From Limnephilus marmoratus (lineage: Eukaryota; Arthropoda; Insecta; Trichoptera; Limnephilidae), in assembly GCA_917880885.1 (NCBI GenBank), contig OU862931.1:15356736-15420735 (forward strand): a stretch of 64,000 bases of DNA. The letters are read 5' to 3'. Made by a program: the position numbers and the translations under genes. This document shows positions 61,659 through 64,000 of the stretch, piece after piece. Below the pieces are notes generated by a model. It ran no database searches and had not been told where the DNA came from. It saw nothing but the letters and a program-made list of their open reading frames with translations. Position 1 is the stretch's first letter, and every line of letters starts with the position of its first letter.

Positions 61659-62169
61659 TATGCATTTACGTATTAAGGCGATCCACTAGTTCAGGAAAAA
61701 ATCGAAATCAGAATTCACGCCCCAAATTATCGAGCAGGTCTTTTTATAAGCCCAGAAAGTATAAAGTACCTACGTTGCCTATAAAAACTGCCTTAAAATT
61801 CAAAATCTCATACTTACGAACAACCTACTTACAACTTTGTTGTTGTGGAAAATTAAGTTCTTTAGAAAATGGTCGTAAACATTTAAAAATGTTCCCAAAA
61901 TTTTCTTTAAACATTTGATTTCCATTGTAGTCACATGCATTCACTTTTATAATGTTACTAGCGCACACCCGTGAAAACCAAGGAATAGTCTGAATTCTTG
62001 AAAAATTTGTTCAATCCAATTTTTAAAATGTCAATTAAAATATTTTTCCGTTCCTTCTCCTACTTTCCAATTGGCTTCTCTGAGCTTCTTCCAGCGGCAG
62101 ATTTATACTTTTCACAAGAAATTGCCAACTATCATAATCACTCACTTGTAGGCTGCCGTCCTTAGGCCG
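61659..62169. other. AT-rich stretch without recognised gene
   Basis: No coding motif or RNA gene found between the 3' tail of one non-LTR element and the remnant of the next. Confidence 0.4.
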
Positions 62170-62645
62170 CGACCTGTACGGCCTATTGACGTTATTCACA
62201 CAGAACTATACAATGCTTTGGTTAGAAGTAGACTTATGAGTGGATCGGTGGTTTGGAACCCACACAAAATGAAGTATTCCCTCATGTTGGAGAGGGTTCA
62301 GAAGAAATTTCTGAGATTTCTTTACCTGGGAGAGTATGGCTACTACCCGTGGCTCTACCCTACCGACTTTCTCTTGGGGTATGCTCGGTATGGACCATCT
62401 ACGGGTCAGAAGGGATGTGCTCATTGTAACACATTTCTTCAGACTGATTCGTGGATGGTTTGAAAACTCGACCATCATGGAGAGCATTAGTTTCAATGTT
62501 CCCGACGGTTATCTCCGTCACCGACAGCATAGACTGTTTTATCTCCCGGCTTGCGGACCTAACTTGCCTCGGTGTTAAATAGAATTACTTCGAATATCGA
62601 TTTGTTTAACATCAATGAAGCACAATTTAGACGGCAAGCTTTTTT
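62170..62645 (+). pseudogene. Jockey-like non-LTR ORF2 C-terminal remnant
   Basis: Frame one gives TELYNALVRSRLMSGSVVW, ERVQKKFLRFLYLGEYG and YYPWLYPTDFLLG. After a frameshift near 62,375 a second frame gives LRVRRDVLIVTHFFRLIRG, ISFNVPDGYLRHRQHRLFY and LPACGPNLPRC. A third frame then gives NRITSNIDLFNINEAQFRR. This order (LV-S-L-YGSV-W, VQ-FLR, RR--D, VP---R, R-F-P--RTN) is that of the C-terminus of jockey-type ORF2. At least two frameshifts and a stop show that it is dead. It is a different family from the 51 and 60 kb elements. Confidence 0.7.
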
Positions 62646-62672
62646 GCTGGTAGTTTGATTGTGCTTCATTGA
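62612..62672. repeat. 15-bp perfect inverted repeat
   Basis: TCAATGAAGCACAAT (62612-62626) and ATTGTGCTTCATTGA (62658-62672) form a perfect stem with a 31-base loop, overlapping the end of the jockey-like coding remnant. It may be a fold-back duplication like the one at 48,927. Confidence 0.85.
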
Positions 62673-64000
62673 CGTTTAAATAGATGTCTCTCTAAAATTG
62701 AAATTTTAATCTTGTAATGTTTTTTAAATGAATATATTAAATTGTATTGACAAATCCAAGTTCGAGTTCTCAGTTTGGCGAGCAACGTGTCCGGAGTACC
62801 TAAGAATACATTATTTTGCATACTAGTTCTTCCAGAACGAACGACAAGAACGACAGATTTGTGCTTAGATGAGAGACAGATGGTGCTTTAGTAATTGAGA
62901 AGGTTCAGAGCCGTCAACTGGATACCGTTAAAAGACGAACGCATACCTCTCAGGTGAGGTACTCCTGCAGAACCATCCTATACTCTATTTTCCTTATCAA
63001 CGCACTCCGACCTGTATTACCGATCCCTGCATTCATACACAATATGCTAATAAGTCCATAATCAACATGATCGGCTTGTTGACAAGCGGTCACTTGTCGT
63101 TCAGGTTCACTATTCAGTATTAAGCCAAGCGTCGGTTAGTCGGCATCTCAGTCGGTCACTTTCTTTAGTGTCGTGAAACGTGCTGAGTGACAAGCCACCG
63201 GCACATTATCATAATATCATTTATGAAAGTGCATAATAGTTTTCTAGTGATTAGTGAAAATATTCGTTAGCTCACCTGTTGAGCAATTAATCTAATTAAA
63301 TATTCCAAGGTTTAAAAGTGCTTCTGTTTTAGAAGGTATTTAACTAATAATACGCACAATTTTCCGCAACTTCATAGGGCACTAGATATAAAATTGTAAT
63401 ACAACCTTAGCGAGTGCAAAATACTAAATGTTCGTTTTGATGTGTTCTTGGTGGTGTATAAAAAATAATTTCATGAATGTAATGAAATGATTAAAGAAAA
63501 GGTCGCCAATTTTTTAAATCACTTTTTGGTAAATATGCAGTTAGTCCACCTCACGGATAATACGGAACGTTCGTGTTGTCGAAGTTTGATGCACGGATAA
63601 TACGGAATGTTCCTTTTTTAACTAATAGACAATCAAATATGACATTTGTCAGAAGTACCAATCTTATAAAATAAATTCTCTAAAATAAACTCGCTTTTCA
63701 TCATACTTTTAAAAAACATCCCAGGTTTTGAATGGTTTGTTTAGCTACGCAGGGTTTGTGTAGAGGGTTTGTGTAATTATTTTAATACATTTCTTTCCAT
63801 GTTATAAATACAGGTACAAACTTGTCAATGATGCATTCACTTTGTTTTACGCAAAAATTTTTTTCTATGATTGGCAGCATTGATGAAATGTTAAAATAAG
63901 AACGACGAATAAACAATATGGCGTTACCGAGCGAGTGAATTAATTTTAACAAAATTAAAATGTTAAATGCATATTTTTTGCATGTTTTTTGGTCTCCCCC
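62673..64000. other. AT-rich stretch without recognised gene
   Basis: No coding frame of note. An initiator-like TCAGTC occurs at 63148-63153 without a TATA box; the sequence after it (to about 63,260) could be an untranslated exon, but I cannot support that. A 21-bp direct repeat lies at 63552-63612 and a doubled GGGTTTGTGTA near 63,750. Confidence 0.35.
63552..63612 (+). repeat. 21-bp direct repeat pair
   Basis: CACGGATAATACGGAACGTTC (63552-63572) recurs with one change (C to T) at 63592-63612, 40 bp apart start to start. Function unknown. Confidence 0.75.

Noticed and set aside
63120..63260. Possible 5' exon of a host gene starting at TCAGTC (63148)
   Set aside because: Only an initiator match; there is no TATA box, no clear splice donor with a coding continuation, and no downstream frame in the window.

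Overview
The window looks like arthropod, probably insect, nuclear DNA. It holds a copia-type LTR retrotransposon with the copia-style half-tRNA primer site, several 5'-truncated non-LTR retrotransposons, TATA plus TCAGT-initiator core promoters, and no bacterial-style genes. Lepidoptera is a plausible guess from the style of the elements, but nothing here proves it. I found no convincing host protein-coding gene and no tRNA or rRNA gene.

Layout. (1) From 1 to about 49,006 the window is one satellite array, about 39.5 kb of satellite in total, broken by two kinds of mobile element. The satellite is built from modules whose CGTTTT starts lie 118-119, 134-135, 154-156 or 181-186 bp apart. The long modules open with three tandem 22-bp words containing CACTTGGGGTCGG. 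(2) The first 14 kb is a larger tandem repeat with a 5,675-bp period: a 1,968-bp inverted-repeat (foldback-like) element plus a 3,707-bp satellite block. The element lies in the satellite between duplicated GTTT(T) bases and has TGAGGG...CCCTCA termini. Each of its two arms carries a TATA box, an initiator and an outer AATAAA, all pointing outward. Each satellite block between two elements is therefore flanked by promoters that face it from both sides. (3) From 12.5 to 32.6 kb and from 37.0 to 49.0 kb the satellite continues, with nested local duplications of about 0.5, 0.8, 2.1, 2.5 and 2.85-3.19 kb. (4) At 32,616-37,026 sits a copia element with two 187-bp LTRs that differ at 2 positions, a long gag-pol frame, a premature stop and a deleted RNase H. 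A piece of the foldback element lies in its leader.

(5) The satellite ends at about 49,006, just after a 20-bp perfect inverted repeat. From there to 64,000 the DNA is AT-rich and unique-looking. It contains three 5'-truncated copies of related non-LTR elements (49.7, 51.3 and 60.4 kb), an older CR1/L2-like element split by one of them, a jockey-like remnant at 62.2 kb, a possible solo LTR at about 54.6 kb, and simple repeats.

How the parts relate. The satellite came first. The foldback element inserted into it, and insert plus satellite were then amplified together. A copia copy later landed in another part of the array, already carrying (or later gaining) a piece of the foldback arm. The most interesting structure is the satellite block flanked by facing promoters. 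It could give transcripts of both strands, but transcription is inference only.
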